A DNA stretch of 64,000 bases from Candidatus Krumholzibacteriota bacterium (GCA_016933255.1 JAFGBF010000027.1:1-64000); one strand, 5' to 3'. Counted from the first letter of the stretch, positions 51,684 through 59,462 are shown. Notes: generated by a model from the sequence alone, not told the origin. Numbers and translations: made by a program.

Positions 51684-53168
51684 ATGAAGAAGACCAGAGC
51701 TGGTAGGACCACACACAGAGTTATACTGGAGGATATAGCACGCAGGGAGATGTGCGATAGAGACCTGCTTCCCGATTTTTCTCCCGAAGTTCTTGCCGAA
51801 CTGGAAATGATCAAGGGTCCTGCGGCGGAAGACGATGGATCGATCAGCGACCTCACCGGCCTTCTCTGGGCATCGATAGATAACGATGATTCTCTCGACA
51901 TCGACCAGCTGACCGTCGCCGGGAATATGGAAGAAGACGATATCAGGATCCGCGTTGCTATAGCAGACGTGGATTCGATCGTCAGGAAGGGTTCCGCAAT
52001 AGACGGCCATGCCCGGCACAACACGACTTCGGTATATACGCCTGCTATCATATTTCCCATGCTCCCTGAAAAGCTGTCGATCGGAATCACCTCGTTGAAT
52101 TTCGACTCTGACCGTCCGGCTATCGTCGTCGATATGGTGATCGGTACCGATGGGTCTCTGAAGGATTCTTCCATCTTCCAGGCCCGCGTACGCAACCGCG
52201 CAAAACTGGCCTATGACAGCGTGGCCGCGTGGCTCGAAGGTGATGGGGAACTGCCGAAAGCCGTAGCGGCCGTGGACGGGCTCGACGAGAACCTGCGAAT
52301 ACAGGACAAAGCTGCCAGGCGCCTTAGGGCCCTGCGACATTCCCATGGAGCACTGAGCCTTGAGACGATCAAGGGCAGGCCGACTTTCGAAGGCGATAAT
52401 ATCAGCGGGTTAAAACCGGAACACAAGAACAGCGCAACGAACATCATCGAGGATTTTATGATAGCTGCTAACGGTGTGACCGCCCGATTCCTCGCGTCAA
52501 AAAATTTTCCATCGATCCGCCGCGTCGTCCGTAAGCCAAAACGCTGGGACAAGATCGTGATGCTTGCGGGAGAATACAAATACCGATTGCCAGCAGATCC
52601 TGATCCGAAATCACTGAACGATTTTCTTGTCAAGCAGAAGGCTGCCGATCCGCTTAGATTCCCCGACCTCTCACTTACGGTCATCAAACTCCTGGGACCG
52701 GGAGAATACGCGGCCGAACATCCCGGCGATAAGGCTCCGGGGCACTTCGGCCTCGCGGCAAGGGATTACGCTCACTCCACCGCACCCAACCGCCGCTACC
52801 CCGATCTTATCACCCAGCGCCTCGTGAAGGCAGCTCTGGCTGGCGGGGCTTGTCCATACAGTACTGATAAACTGGATTCTCTTGCAAGACACTGCAGCGA
52901 AAAAGAGAATGATGCGAATAAGGTCGAGCGTCTTGTCGGCAAATCGGCAGCTGCGCTCCTTCTCGAATCGAAGGTAGGCGAACAATTCGACTCAATCGTC
53001 ACTGGAGCCTCGGAGAAAGGTACCTGGGTAAGACTCCTTCATGTGCCGGTAGAGGGCAAGCTGGTCAGCGGAGCCGGCGGGCTGGATGTCGGCGCCCGGG
53101 TGCGCGTACAGCTCCTCTCTGTCGACGTTGAGAGGGGCTTTATCGATCTCAAGCGTGTCAGTAGATGA
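51684..53168 (+). CDS. RNase II/R-family exoribonuclease (RNB domain)
   Basis: A 3'-5' exoribonuclease of 494 aa made mostly of an RNB domain. The metal site is WASIDNDDSLDIDQLTV with the spaced Asp residues, followed by IRVAIADVDSIVRKGSAID, PEKLSIGITSLNFDSDRPAI, AHSTAPNRRYPDLITQRLVK and a short C-terminal S1-like strand set (GTWVRLLHVPVEGKLV, GARVRVQLLSVD). The N-terminal cold-shock domains of RNase II and RNase R are missing, so it is a compact variant. It degrades RNA in the cytoplasm; substrate preference is unknown. A promoter precedes it. Confidence 0.92.
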   Translation: MKKTRAGRTTHRVILEDIARREMCDRDLLPDFSPEVLAELEMIKGPAAEDDGSISDLTGLLWASIDNDDSLDIDQLTVAGNMEEDDIRIRVAIADVDSIVRKGSAIDGHARHNTTSVYTPAIIFPMLPEKLSIGITSLNFDSDRPAIVVDMVIGTDGSLKDSSIFQARVRNRAKLAYDSVAAWLEGDGELPKAVAAVDGLDENLRIQDKAARRLRALRHSHGALSLETIKGRPTFEGDNISGLKPEHKNSATNIIEDFMIAANGVTARFLASKNFPSIRRVVRKPKRWDKIVMLAGEYKYRLPADPDPKSLNDFLVKQKAADPLRFPDLSLTVIKLLGPGEYAAEHPGDKAPGHFGLAARDYAHSTAPNRRYPDLITQRLVKAALAGGACPYSTDKLDSLARHCSEKENDANKVERLVGKSAAALLLESKVGEQFDSIVTGASEKGTWVRLLHVPVEGKLVSGAGGLDVGARVRVQLLSVDVERGFIDLKRVSR

Positions 53169-53296
53169 CCGGCTGTCTCGAAATCTTTCTGCGTTGATCC
53201 ATCAGGATAGACGATGAATCTCGCTTGCGTGGCCTGTTTTTCTGGAGAATGCGGCCTGAAAAAGAGATTTTGCAGGATCGACTGCTTTTGTGGTAA
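53169..53296 (+). other. Short gap before the Cys-rich ORF
   Basis: It holds a weak promoter-like pair (TTGCAG at 53270-53275, TAATAT at 53294-53299, 18 bases) with TGG just before the -10. No gene seen. Confidence 0.35.
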
Positions 53297-53497
53297 TATC
53301 CTTCAAGGACTCCAACTTTTAGAAAATCGTTATTCGAAGCGTTTTTTGACGCCGGTTTTTTGGATGAGTCCATTCCATCACATGCAGCTGGCTGTCCTGG
53401 TTGTCACGGTGGTTGCGGGGCACCCGCCGCGGCCGTTATGGCGACTGCATCTGAAGCTGGACGTGAGGCTGCGATCACAGTAGGAGGACTCAAATGA
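53297..53497 (+). CDS. Small Cys-rich ORF with CPGCHGGCG motif, start unclear
   Basis: A frame open from 53297 (just after TAA 53294-53296) reads ...SLFEAFFDAGFLDESIPS, then CPGCHGGCGAPAAAVMATAS, then EAGREAAITVGGLK and stop TGA at 53495-53497. It has no ATG at its start; TTG 53360 is the best start in frame and gives 45 aa. The composition, four closely spaced Cys/His residues and the 4-base ATGA overlap with the next start make a chance frame less likely. The motif could bind metal or form a redox centre. An upstream frameshift or a non-standard start is possible. No family is recognised. Confidence 0.45.
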   Translation, partial: YPSRTPTFRKSLFEAFFDAGFLDESIPSHAAGCPGCHGGCGAPAAAVMATASEAGREAAITVGGLK

Positions 53498-53670
53498 ATG
53501 AGTCTGTTCTGGGAGAGGAAGAGAAGATACACATTGTCACGCGCCGCCTGTTCGCTCAGGACGCGCGGAGGCACTTTGTGGGAGTTGTTATATCTGCGTC
53601 GGGGAAGCTAGTCGTGACAGATCAGAAGGGGTACACGTTGGAACTCACTGAGTTCGGGCCCGGCTCCTGA
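53494..53670 (+). CDS. Short conserved-type protein, IHIVTRRLF motif
   Basis: ATG 53494 lies 5 bases after AGGAGGA and overlaps the Cys-rich ORF (ATGA). The 58-aa product is MNESVLGEEEKIHIVTRRLF, then AQDARRHFVGVVISASGKLV and a short C-terminal strand region (TDQKGYTLELTEFG). I recall longer bacterial hypothetical proteins beginning with a similar VTRRLFxxDxRRHFVGxV motif, so this may be a short form; that is memory, not a search. Function unknown. The two small genes form a tiny operon. Confidence 0.6.
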   Translation: MNESVLGEEEKIHIVTRRLFAQDARRHFVGVVISASGKLVVTDQKGYTLELTEFGPGS

Positions 53671-53738
53671 TCGGGTTACAGGCACGCTCCTGGTTCAGCC
53701 GATTGTTCGAGCATGGAGAAAATGAGAGGGGAAAAATA

Positions 53739-54281
53739 ATGAGAAAGAGTATTGCTCTGATTTCGATACTTTTTTTGCTATTTTTGTGTTCTTCGGCTTC
53801 ATTTGCGCAAGAGCGCCTGCTTCAGGAGTCCGCCCAGGGTAATGAGATATCGGTTAAAACCCTGCTGACAGATGGGGCTGAAGTCGATATGCGCGACGAG
53901 ATCGGAAACACGCCACTGATCATAGCGTCCGACAAGGGGTATTTGCCGATCGTTCAGCTGCTGATCAAAAGCGGTGCCGATGTCAACGCCCAAAACAACC
54001 TGCACTGGACCGCGCTGATGTTCGCCGCAGGATCGGGCGACTCCGCAATCGTAGCAGTGCTCCTTGAAAAGGAAGCAGATCCGAACACTGTGAGCAAATC
54101 CGAGTATACTGCTCTTATTCTGGCCAGCGCGGGCGGCTATGCCAAGATAGTCGATCTCCTGCTGGAAAAGGGGGCAGATGCGGAGGCGAAGAAAAACGGT
54201 ATGACGGCGCGGCAATGGGCAGAAAAAATGAATAATATCGACGCATTGAACGTCTTCGAAAGATTTTCGAAGAAACCTTGA
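53739..54281 (+). CDS. Exported ankyrin-repeat protein
   Basis: ATG 53739 follows GAGGGGAAAAATA. The signal peptide is KSIALISILFLLFLCSSASFA. The mature part is four to five ankyrin repeats of 33 residues: GNEISVKTLLTDGAEVD, GNTPLIIASDKGYLPIVQLL, WTALMFAAGSGDSAIVAVLL, YTALILASAGGYAKIVDLLL and MTARQWAEKMNNIDALNVFE. Ankyrin arrays bind proteins; partner unknown. It is periplasmic, and the DUF169 gene follows 16 bases later, possibly in the same transcript. Confidence 0.9.
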   Translation: MRKSIALISILFLLFLCSSASFAQERLLQESAQGNEISVKTLLTDGAEVDMRDEIGNTPLIIASDKGYLPIVQLLIKSGADVNAQNNLHWTALMFAAGSGDSAIVAVLLEKEADPNTVSKSEYTALILASAGGYAKIVDLLLEKGADAEAKKNGMTARQWAEKMNNIDALNVFERFSKKP

Positions 54282-54297
54282 AAAATTGGAGATGATT

Positions 54298-55026
54298 ATG
54301 CAGCCCGATTCGACAGAATTGATAGAGAAGATTGGCCTGAGAGTCCCTCTCATCGGCTTCTACGATGCGCCTGACACCGCTCCATTTGAGCCGTTGGTAG
54401 AACCGGGGCCTGGTAAGCATGCATGTGTTTTTGCATTTTACAGACAATGGCTTGCCGGGAAGACGCTGCACATTACAAAGGATAACTTCGGATGCCCTGG
54501 TGCAGGACACTGGCTTTTCAGTGCGGTGATAAGGTCGCGGGAGGATCTTGTAAAATTTCTTACAGATGATGAAGGGCTGAAATCATCACATGGTCTGATG
54601 AATCAGTGGCTGGATCATAATATGGGATACAAGCCGAAACATCCCCATCTTCTTGTCGGTCCACTGCGCGAAGGCCAATATGAGCATCTCAACAGCGTGA
54701 CTTTTTATGTAGACCCAGATCAGTTAAGTGCGCTTATGACGGGCGCTCAATATCACAGCGCGCCTGGCGATCCCTTGCCGGTGATCGCTCCTTTCGGATC
54801 GGGATGCATGCAGCTGATATCGCCTTTTGAAGATCTAAGTGTGCCGCAGGCGGTAGTCGGCGCAACGGATATCGCAATGAGGCAGTACCTGGAACCGGAG
54901 TTAGTCGCATTCACTGTTACAAAACCGATGTTTGAGCAGCTCTGTGGTCTGGGCAGTGACAGCTTCTTGTACAAGCGGTTCTGGAAGAATCTTGTGAAAG
55001 CAAGAGGGGGGATAGAAAGGATTTGA
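54298..55026 (+). CDS. DUF169 family protein
   Basis: Starting at ATG 54298 (GGAG 6 bases upstream), the 242-aa protein matches DUF169: IGLRVPLIGFYDAP, KHACVFAFYRQWLAGKTLHI, DNFGCPGAGHWLFSAVI, LNSVTFYVDPDQLSALM and a conserved VIAPFGSGCMQLISPF. Two Cys (in FGCPG and GSGCM) are family landmarks. The function is not established; members appear near redox and metal genes. It is cytosolic, with no signal. Upstream codons at 54286-54292 are alternative starts. Confidence 0.85.
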   Translation: MQPDSTELIEKIGLRVPLIGFYDAPDTAPFEPLVEPGPGKHACVFAFYRQWLAGKTLHITKDNFGCPGAGHWLFSAVIRSREDLVKFLTDDEGLKSSHGLMNQWLDHNMGYKPKHPHLLVGPLREGQYEHLNSVTFYVDPDQLSALMTGAQYHSAPGDPLPVIAPFGSGCMQLISPFEDLSVPQAVVGATDIAMRQYLEPELVAFTVTKPMFEQLCGLGSDSFLYKRFWKNLVKARGGIERI

Positions 55027-55081
55027 GGGGCGCAACCTATGAGCACTGAGAAATGAAGATAGTTGTGCGTAAAGACGTTAT

Positions 55082-55780
55082 ATGAGAATATGGGATCTTA
55101 ATCCAGGGTATTTGAATGGTCAAAGTTTACTTGGCGAACACCGTGAGCTGCATGCTATAGTATCAATAATCGTGAATAAAAAGAAAGGCTATGCCAAACA
55201 CCCCGAAACCATCCGCTGGATCGGATATGGCTGGGCGCTCAAAATGCGCCATAGAAAGCTGGCATGTGAAATGGCACTGAGAGGTTACACCGACAGATCA
55301 CCAGTAGCTACTCATTCAAATAAAGGAAAATGGCCAGAAACCCACATTGATTGCCCGGATCGGCAACTCATATTGCTCAAAGAAAAATATGTTGATAAGG
55401 AAGAGGGCCGGATACCATTGCCAAAGAACCTGCAGGAATTTTGGAGTCAGCATAAGTATTCTGTTCTCGCGCGCAATCCTGATCTATACAAAAAAATAGG
55501 GCGTGATCTCTCAAATACGGCAATGAGCTTTGGTCAGCTGTCCATACTCTTGATAAAAGTGCTTAGGGAGCAGCCTGACGCTGGTGGAATTAGAAATGCA
55601 GTTCAGCACATGTGGGGTTATGTTTCAGATAATCCAGCGAAAGGTACAATCGATATAAATGACTGGCCGCTTCGCAGACTGTTGTCAGAGACGCAGAAAA
55701 GGGCAATGGCTGGTGGTTCCTCATACATACGCGCATCAACCGCTTTAAGTGAGCTAATGGCCTGGCTGCCAGACGCATGA
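55082..55780 (+). CDS. Pyr_excise (T4 endonuclease V-like) domain protein
   Basis: The N-terminal ~75 residues (MRIWDLNPGYLNGQSLLGEH, RELHAIVSIIV, HPETIRWIGYGWALKMRH, CEMALRGYTDRSPV) align by eye with T4 pyrimidine-dimer glycosylase DenV: LLGEHRELHAIV matches LMAEYRELPRVF with E22 in place of catalytic E23, and RHRKLACEMALRGY matches the helix ending CLKRGF. The T4 Thr2 nucleophile has no equivalent because Met1-Arg2 takes its place. The protein is longer (232 aa) with a C-terminal helical part. It may be a DNA glycosylase of altered chemistry, or an inactive DNA-binding relative. Confidence 0.75.
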   Translation: MRIWDLNPGYLNGQSLLGEHRELHAIVSIIVNKKKGYAKHPETIRWIGYGWALKMRHRKLACEMALRGYTDRSPVATHSNKGKWPETHIDCPDRQLILLKEKYVDKEEGRIPLPKNLQEFWSQHKYSVLARNPDLYKKIGRDLSNTAMSFGQLSILLIKVLREQPDAGGIRNAVQHMWGYVSDNPAKGTIDINDWPLRRLLSETQKRAMAGGSSYIRASTALSELMAWLPDA

Positions 55781-55937
55781 CAATCTGCCGCTGTACAGTA
55801 CGATGAAGCGCACATCCGCAAGATTGGCGAGCACTGAACGGTGGACTGCTTGGGTCCGTCATGCCTGCTGCGGGGTATGCGCCGCATCGGAATGGAGGCC
55901 GCAAATGAAACTGAACTTTACGTTTCTAAGGAGACAG
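55781..55937 (+). other. Short gap before the lipocalin
   Basis: 157 bases open in one frame up to 55803, but the credible start is 55938. Nothing else seen. Confidence 0.4.
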
Positions 55938-56453
55938 ATGAAAAAACTTGTTTTTTGCGCTATCCTGCCGCTGATGACCGGTTGCCTGGGATATCCTGCA
56001 GACGTCCGGCCTGTTGCCGGGTTCAAGTTGCAGAATTATCTGGGGAAGTGGTATGAAATCGCCCGGCTTGATCATTCATTCGAACGCGGATTGGATAAAG
56101 TGACCGCGGAATATTCGATGCGAGATGATGGCGGTGTCAAAGTGAAAAATCGAGGTTATTCGACTGAGAAAGGAAAGTGGAAAGAAGCGATCGGCAAGGC
56201 GTTCTTTGTTGACACGCAGGATATCGGTTATCTTAAAGTCTCTTTCTTCGGACCGTTTTACGGTTCCTATGTCGTTTTTGAGCTTGATAAAGAGAATTAC
56301 AAATATGCATTTGTCACAAGTTCAAGTAAATCTTATCTGTGGTTTTTGTCCCGGACTCCCACAGTAGAAGAAAAGATGAAACAGAAGTTTGTGGAAAGAG
56401 TCGAAAGTATGGGATTTGATTCCAAGGCCTTGATCTGGGTGGACCACGAGTGA
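55938..56453 (+). CDS. blc: Bacterial lipocalin (Blc-like lipoprotein)
   Basis: ATG 55938 follows AAGGAGACAG and gives a lipoprotein signal (MKKLVFCAILPLMTGC, lipobox MTGC). The lipocalin fold has the first conserved region YLGKWYEIARLDHSFERGL with the GxW motif, RGYSTEKGKWKEAIGKAFF, YLKVSFFGPFYGSYVVFEL, YAFVTSSSKSYLWFLSRTP with the conserved Arg, and the C-terminal helix. Outer-membrane lipocalins bind lipids or small hydrophobic compounds and aid envelope stress. Length fits Blc (~171 aa). Confidence 0.94.
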   Translation: MKKLVFCAILPLMTGCLGYPADVRPVAGFKLQNYLGKWYEIARLDHSFERGLDKVTAEYSMRDDGGVKVKNRGYSTEKGKWKEAIGKAFFVDTQDIGYLKVSFFGPFYGSYVVFELDKENYKYAFVTSSSKSYLWFLSRTPTVEEKMKQKFVERVESMGFDSKALIWVDHE

Positions 56454-56534
56454 AAATCGGCCTGACAGAAGGGGACGTCTGGCGCCTTCTGCGGAGCCCG
56501 GATGCCAGGTGGCCTAAGAGGGAAGTGATCGTTA
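56454..56534 (+). other. Gap with short hairpin
   Basis: CAGAAGG (56466-56472) pairs with CCTTCTG (56485-56491), with no T-run behind. GAGGGAAG precedes the next ATG. Confidence 0.35.
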
Positions 56535-56915
56535 ATGGCAGGAAAAGTGAAGATCATTCGAGCGCGCGATTTTTTGAATATTGATGCTGATGGAATACTC
56601 GATTTCGAAATGAGCAAAGAGATTCTGATAAAGATCGCTCTGGCCAAGAAGCCCCCCGCTGATTTCGAGGTACTAATCGATCTGCGCGATGCTGAATTAG
56701 ATTTATCGACTATGGATGTCTGGTATTTGGTAGATGAATTAGGAAAACACCATGAGGCGTTCCAGAGAAAAATGGCTCTTCTGACATCTTCAGGATCGGC
56801 ATTTGATAGAGTCGAATTCTTTGAGACATGTGCCGTAAACAGAGGGTTTGAGGTTGAAGCATTTACCGATTTTGAAGAGGCTATAAATTGGCTTTTCCCG
56901 GCTGAAGAGATTTAA
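56535..56915 (+). CDS. STAS/SpoIIAA-like protein
   Basis: A 126-aa cytosolic protein with ILDFEMSKEILIKIALAK, FEVLIDLRDAELDLSTMDV, VDELGKHHEAFQRKMALLTS, SGSAFDRVEFFETCAVNRG and VEAFTDFEEAINWLF. The order matches the SpoIIAA-like STAS proteins of many bacteria. Partner and role unknown; such proteins may bind nucleotides or lipids. Confidence 0.75.
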   Translation: MAGKVKIIRARDFLNIDADGILDFEMSKEILIKIALAKKPPADFEVLIDLRDAELDLSTMDVWYLVDELGKHHEAFQRKMALLTSSGSAFDRVEFFETCAVNRGFEVEAFTDFEEAINWLFPAEEI

Positions 56916-57092
56916 TAATCTCCAAGCTGTACCGCCGAAACCGCTGACCGATGGATAAATGAAGATGATTTCCATGAGCATTATGTACTGATAGACGAAT
57001 ATTCATTGTATCAAGGCCGGCTACTGCTGAGCTGATATATCCCTTTTTATCTGCGAAATTGTTAAAAACAGGAGATTCAGGCCAAAAAGGGC

Positions 57093-57121
57093 TTGATATT
57101 GGGATATTGTTACGATATATT
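57093..57121 (+). promoter_or_regulatory. Promoter for korD
   Basis: TTGATA at 57093-57098, 17 bases, TATATT at 57116-57121 (5 of 6 in each). Transcription would start near 57128, shortly before an inverted repeat. Confidence 0.6.
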
Positions 57122-57148
57122 GAACCCGAATTTTATACTTGGTTAGCA

Positions 57149-57183
57149 TCGTATAACATAAGTTGTGATAACAAGTTATACGA
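57149..57183. promoter_or_regulatory. 9-17-9 inverted repeat in the korD leader
   Basis: TCGTATAAC at 57149-57157 pairs perfectly with GTTATACGA at 57175-57183. The 17-base interior contains a second arm pair TTGT-GATA-ACAA (57163-57174). It ends 6 bases before the ribosome-binding AGAGGTG, so it could be an RNA hairpin affecting translation or a repressor site. Confidence 0.65.
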
Positions 57184-57199
57184 CTAAAAGAGGTGAATA

Positions 57200-57409
57200 A
57201 TGACCGAAGAGCAGTCGGCTCGAAAAGAGCCGGCGGTCATCACAGTGAAGCCTGAGTGGTGCAAAGGCTGTGGGATCTGTGTCGCCTTCTGCCCCAAAGA
57301 TGTTCTGGAGATGGAGGGTGGAACGGCAAAGGTCTTGAGACCTGATGACTGCATAAAGTGTATGCTGTGTGAGCTGCGCTGTCCTGATTTTGCGATTACA
57401 GTCGAATAG
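57200..57409 (+). CDS. korD: 2-oxoglutarate:ferredoxin oxidoreductase delta (ferredoxin) subunit
   Basis: A 69-aa protein with two [4Fe-4S] motifs: CKGCGICVAFCPKDVL and CIKCMLCELRCPDFAI. It passes electrons between the thiamine-containing core and ferredoxin. AGAGGTGAATA precedes the ATG. The alpha, beta and gamma subunits follow. A terminator hairpin lies between this gene and korA. Confidence 0.93.
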   Translation: MTEEQSARKEPAVITVKPEWCKGCGICVAFCPKDVLEMEGGTAKVLRPDDCIKCMLCELRCPDFAITVE

Positions 57410-57440
57410 GGACCCGGAAGAGGGTCCCTGTTTTTGTTTC
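57408..57440 (+). terminator. Intrinsic terminator-like hairpin between korD and korA
   Basis: AGGGACCC-GGAAGA-GGGTCCCT (57408-57429), an 8-bp stem, followed by GTTTTTGTTTC. It starts within the korD stop codon. It may be partial, lowering korABC relative to korD; RBS-bearing korA is 74 bases on. Confidence 0.8.
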
Positions 57441-57502
57441 AGATAAAAAAATCGATATTTTAAACGGGACTGTGAAAGTCCCCAAAAAAGGAGAAGATCA
57501 TT

Positions 57503-58648
57503 TTGGAAAATGATTCTTCAGGTCAGATTCGAATGATGCAGGGGAACCAGGCCTGCGCAGAAGGAGCTTTGGCGGCAGGTTGCCGCTTCTTTGCCGGATA
57601 TCCGATCACCCCTTCTTCGGAGATAGCTGAGCATCTTTCGGTCGCTCTTCCGAAGCTCGGTGGAAAGTTTATTCAGATGGAGGATGAGATAGCAGCGATG
57701 GGGGCGATCATCGGAGCATCTCTCGCCGGTATGAAGTCCCTGACTGCGACATCGGGGCCGGGATTCAGCCTTAAACAGGAAAATATTGGATATGCCGGTA
57801 TGGCGGAAGTACCGTGTGTGGTGATCAATGTGATGAGAGGCGGCCCGAGTACGGGGATGCCTACGCTTCCCGCCCAGATGGATGTCCAGCAGGCGAGATG
57901 GGGTTCTCATGGAGACAGGGGAGTGATCGTGCTGGTCGCAGATTCCGCGCAGGAGTCGTATGAGCAGACGATCAGGGCCTTCAATCTTGCAGAGAAATAC
58001 ATGACACCTGTCATCCTCCTTCTCGACGAGATCGTGGGCCATACTACCGAGAAGGTCATTATTCCGGAGAGGTCGGAGTATGAGATCATCGACCGCAAAA
58101 AACCGGATCTTCCGCCTGACAAATATCTTCCCTACAGGGAGACAGAGGACCTGATACCTGTTCTCGCTACTTTCGGAACGGGGTATAAATATAATGTGAC
58201 CGGTTTGTGTCATAATGAGACAGGCTTCCCAACGAATGATCCGGCGATCATCGGGGCTCAGATCAAGCGCCTTACAGATAAGATCATAATCCATAAGAAG
58301 GATATCATCAGAAACAGGATGGTTATGCTCGAGGATGCGGAAATAGCGATCTTTGCTTATGGCTCCGTCGCTCGCTCCGCCCGCAGCGCTTTGGCTAAAT
58401 GCCGGGAGGCCGGCATTAAAGCAGGGCTCTTTCAGCCTACAGTCCTCTGGCCTTTCCCGGAAGATGACATTCGGGAGGTTGCAGGCAGAGTAAAAGGATT
58501 CGTCGTTCCAGAGATGAATATGGGACAGATGGCGCGTGAAGTGGAACGGGCATGCCGGCGCGATACTCCAGTTCACAGATTGAACAGGGTAGATGGACAA
58601 CCGATCACACCCGGAGAGATAGTCGACTTGATAAAGGGGGTGGTCTGA
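57503..58648 (+). CDS. korA: 2-oxoglutarate:ferredoxin oxidoreductase alpha subunit
   Basis: The pyrimidine-binding subunit of a four-subunit 2-oxoacid:ferredoxin oxidoreductase. Motifs are MMQGNQACAEGALAAGCRFF, AGYPITPSSEIAEHL, MEDEIAAMGAIIGASLAG, TATSGPGFSLKQENIGYA and GGPSTGMPTLPAQMDV. Length (381 aa) and the separate gamma gene fit Kor rather than pyruvate:ferredoxin oxidoreductase. It oxidises 2-oxoglutarate to succinyl-CoA, or the reverse in the reductive TCA direction. TTG 57503 follows AAGGAGAAG. Confidence 0.95.
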   Translation: MENDSSGQIRMMQGNQACAEGALAAGCRFFAGYPITPSSEIAEHLSVALPKLGGKFIQMEDEIAAMGAIIGASLAGMKSLTATSGPGFSLKQENIGYAGMAEVPCVVINVMRGGPSTGMPTLPAQMDVQQARWGSHGDRGVIVLVADSAQESYEQTIRAFNLAEKYMTPVILLLDEIVGHTTEKVIIPERSEYEIIDRKKPDLPPDKYLPYRETEDLIPVLATFGTGYKYNVTGLCHNETGFPTNDPAIIGAQIKRLTDKIIIHKKDIIRNRMVMLEDAEIAIFAYGSVARSARSALAKCREAGIKAGLFQPTVLWPFPEDDIREVAGRVKGFVVPEMNMGQMAREVERACRRDTPVHRLNRVDGQPITPGEIVDLIKGVV

Positions 58649-59461
58649 TTGTTTAATTATCTTGAATATATCAGGGAATCGAACTTCCCCCATATCTGGT
58701 GTGCCGGATGCGGGGATGGTATCATCCTGAAGGCACTGATAAGGGCGATAGACAAACTCGGGATGTCGAGAGATGAGTCTGTGATGGTCTCAGGTATTGG
58801 ATGCTCGAGCAGGACACCCGGTTATATGGACATAAATACTCTGCATACTACTCACGGCAGGGCTCTGCCTTTTGCCACAGGAGTCAAACTGGCAAATCCT
58901 GACCTGAAAGTCATAGTCATTACAGGCGACGGAGACGCTACTGCGATCGGCGGGAATCATTTCATACATGCAGCGCGGAGGAATATCGATCTTACTGTTC
59001 TGCTTTATAATAATTATATCTATGGGATGACAGGCGGGCAGTGTTCGCCGATGACTCCAGTCGGATCAAAAGCTTCGACCGCTCAGCACGGTAATCTTGA
59101 GCCGTCGTTCAATACGAGCGGGCTGGCTATTGCAGCAGGAGCCTCTTTTGTTGCGAGAACCGATGTCTATCATGTTCAGCAGTGCGAGAAATTCATATCG
59201 AAAGCTCTTCAGAAAAAAGGGTTCTCTCTTGTAGAGATCATGACTCCCTGTCCGACAGCTTACGGCAGGAGAAACAAGATGGCCAATCCGGTCACGATGA
59301 TGGAATGGTTGAAAGATAACATGGTGCCGGTTGCCAAGTATGATAAGATGACAGATCAGGAGCGCGAGGGAAAAGTCTCCGCCGGTATTCTATGCGATAT
59401 AGATAAAGCTGAATTCACAGCCGAATACGACAAGTTGATCAAAAAGGTCAGGACGGAATAA
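58649..59461 (+). CDS. korB: 2-oxoglutarate:ferredoxin oxidoreductase beta subunit
   Basis: The thiamine diphosphate-binding subunit (270 aa) with FPHIWCAGCGDGIILKALIR, VSGIGCSSRTPGYMD, HTTHGRALPFATGVKLANP, VITGDGDATAIGGNHFIHA (GDGxxxxN TPP motif with GDGDA) and NNYIYGMTGGQCSPMTP. TTG 58649 follows the korA stop with no gap. Cys residues in WCAGC and IGCSS bind the cluster. Confidence 0.95.
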   Translation: MFNYLEYIRESNFPHIWCAGCGDGIILKALIRAIDKLGMSRDESVMVSGIGCSSRTPGYMDINTLHTTHGRALPFATGVKLANPDLKVIVITGDGDATAIGGNHFIHAARRNIDLTVLLYNNYIYGMTGGQCSPMTPVGSKASTAQHGNLEPSFNTSGLAIAAGASFVARTDVYHVQQCEKFISKALQKKGFSLVEIMTPCPTAYGRRNKMANPVTMMEWLKDNMVPVAKYDKMTDQEREGKVSAGILCDIDKAEFTAEYDKLIKKVRTE

Positions 59462-59462
59462 A

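Larger units (their letters stand above)
56916..57199 (+). other. AT-rich leader region of the kor operon
   Basis: 284 bases without a gene; it carries the promoter and the inverted repeat annotated below. Confidence 0.6.

Noticed and set aside
53214-53483. 89-aa plus-strand frame MNLACVACFSGECGLKKRF...
   Set aside because: Its neighbour frame (ending at 53497 with the ATGA overlap) has better protein-like composition and coupling; this frame has no ribosome site or motif.
49255-57200. Integrated element at tRNA-Thr
   Set aside because: No integrase, transposase or duplicated tRNA 3' end was found; only an accessory-like block is supported.
57518-58693. 391-aa minus-strand frame opposite korA
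   Set aside because: korA is unmistakable; the antisense frame is a by-product of its codon usage.
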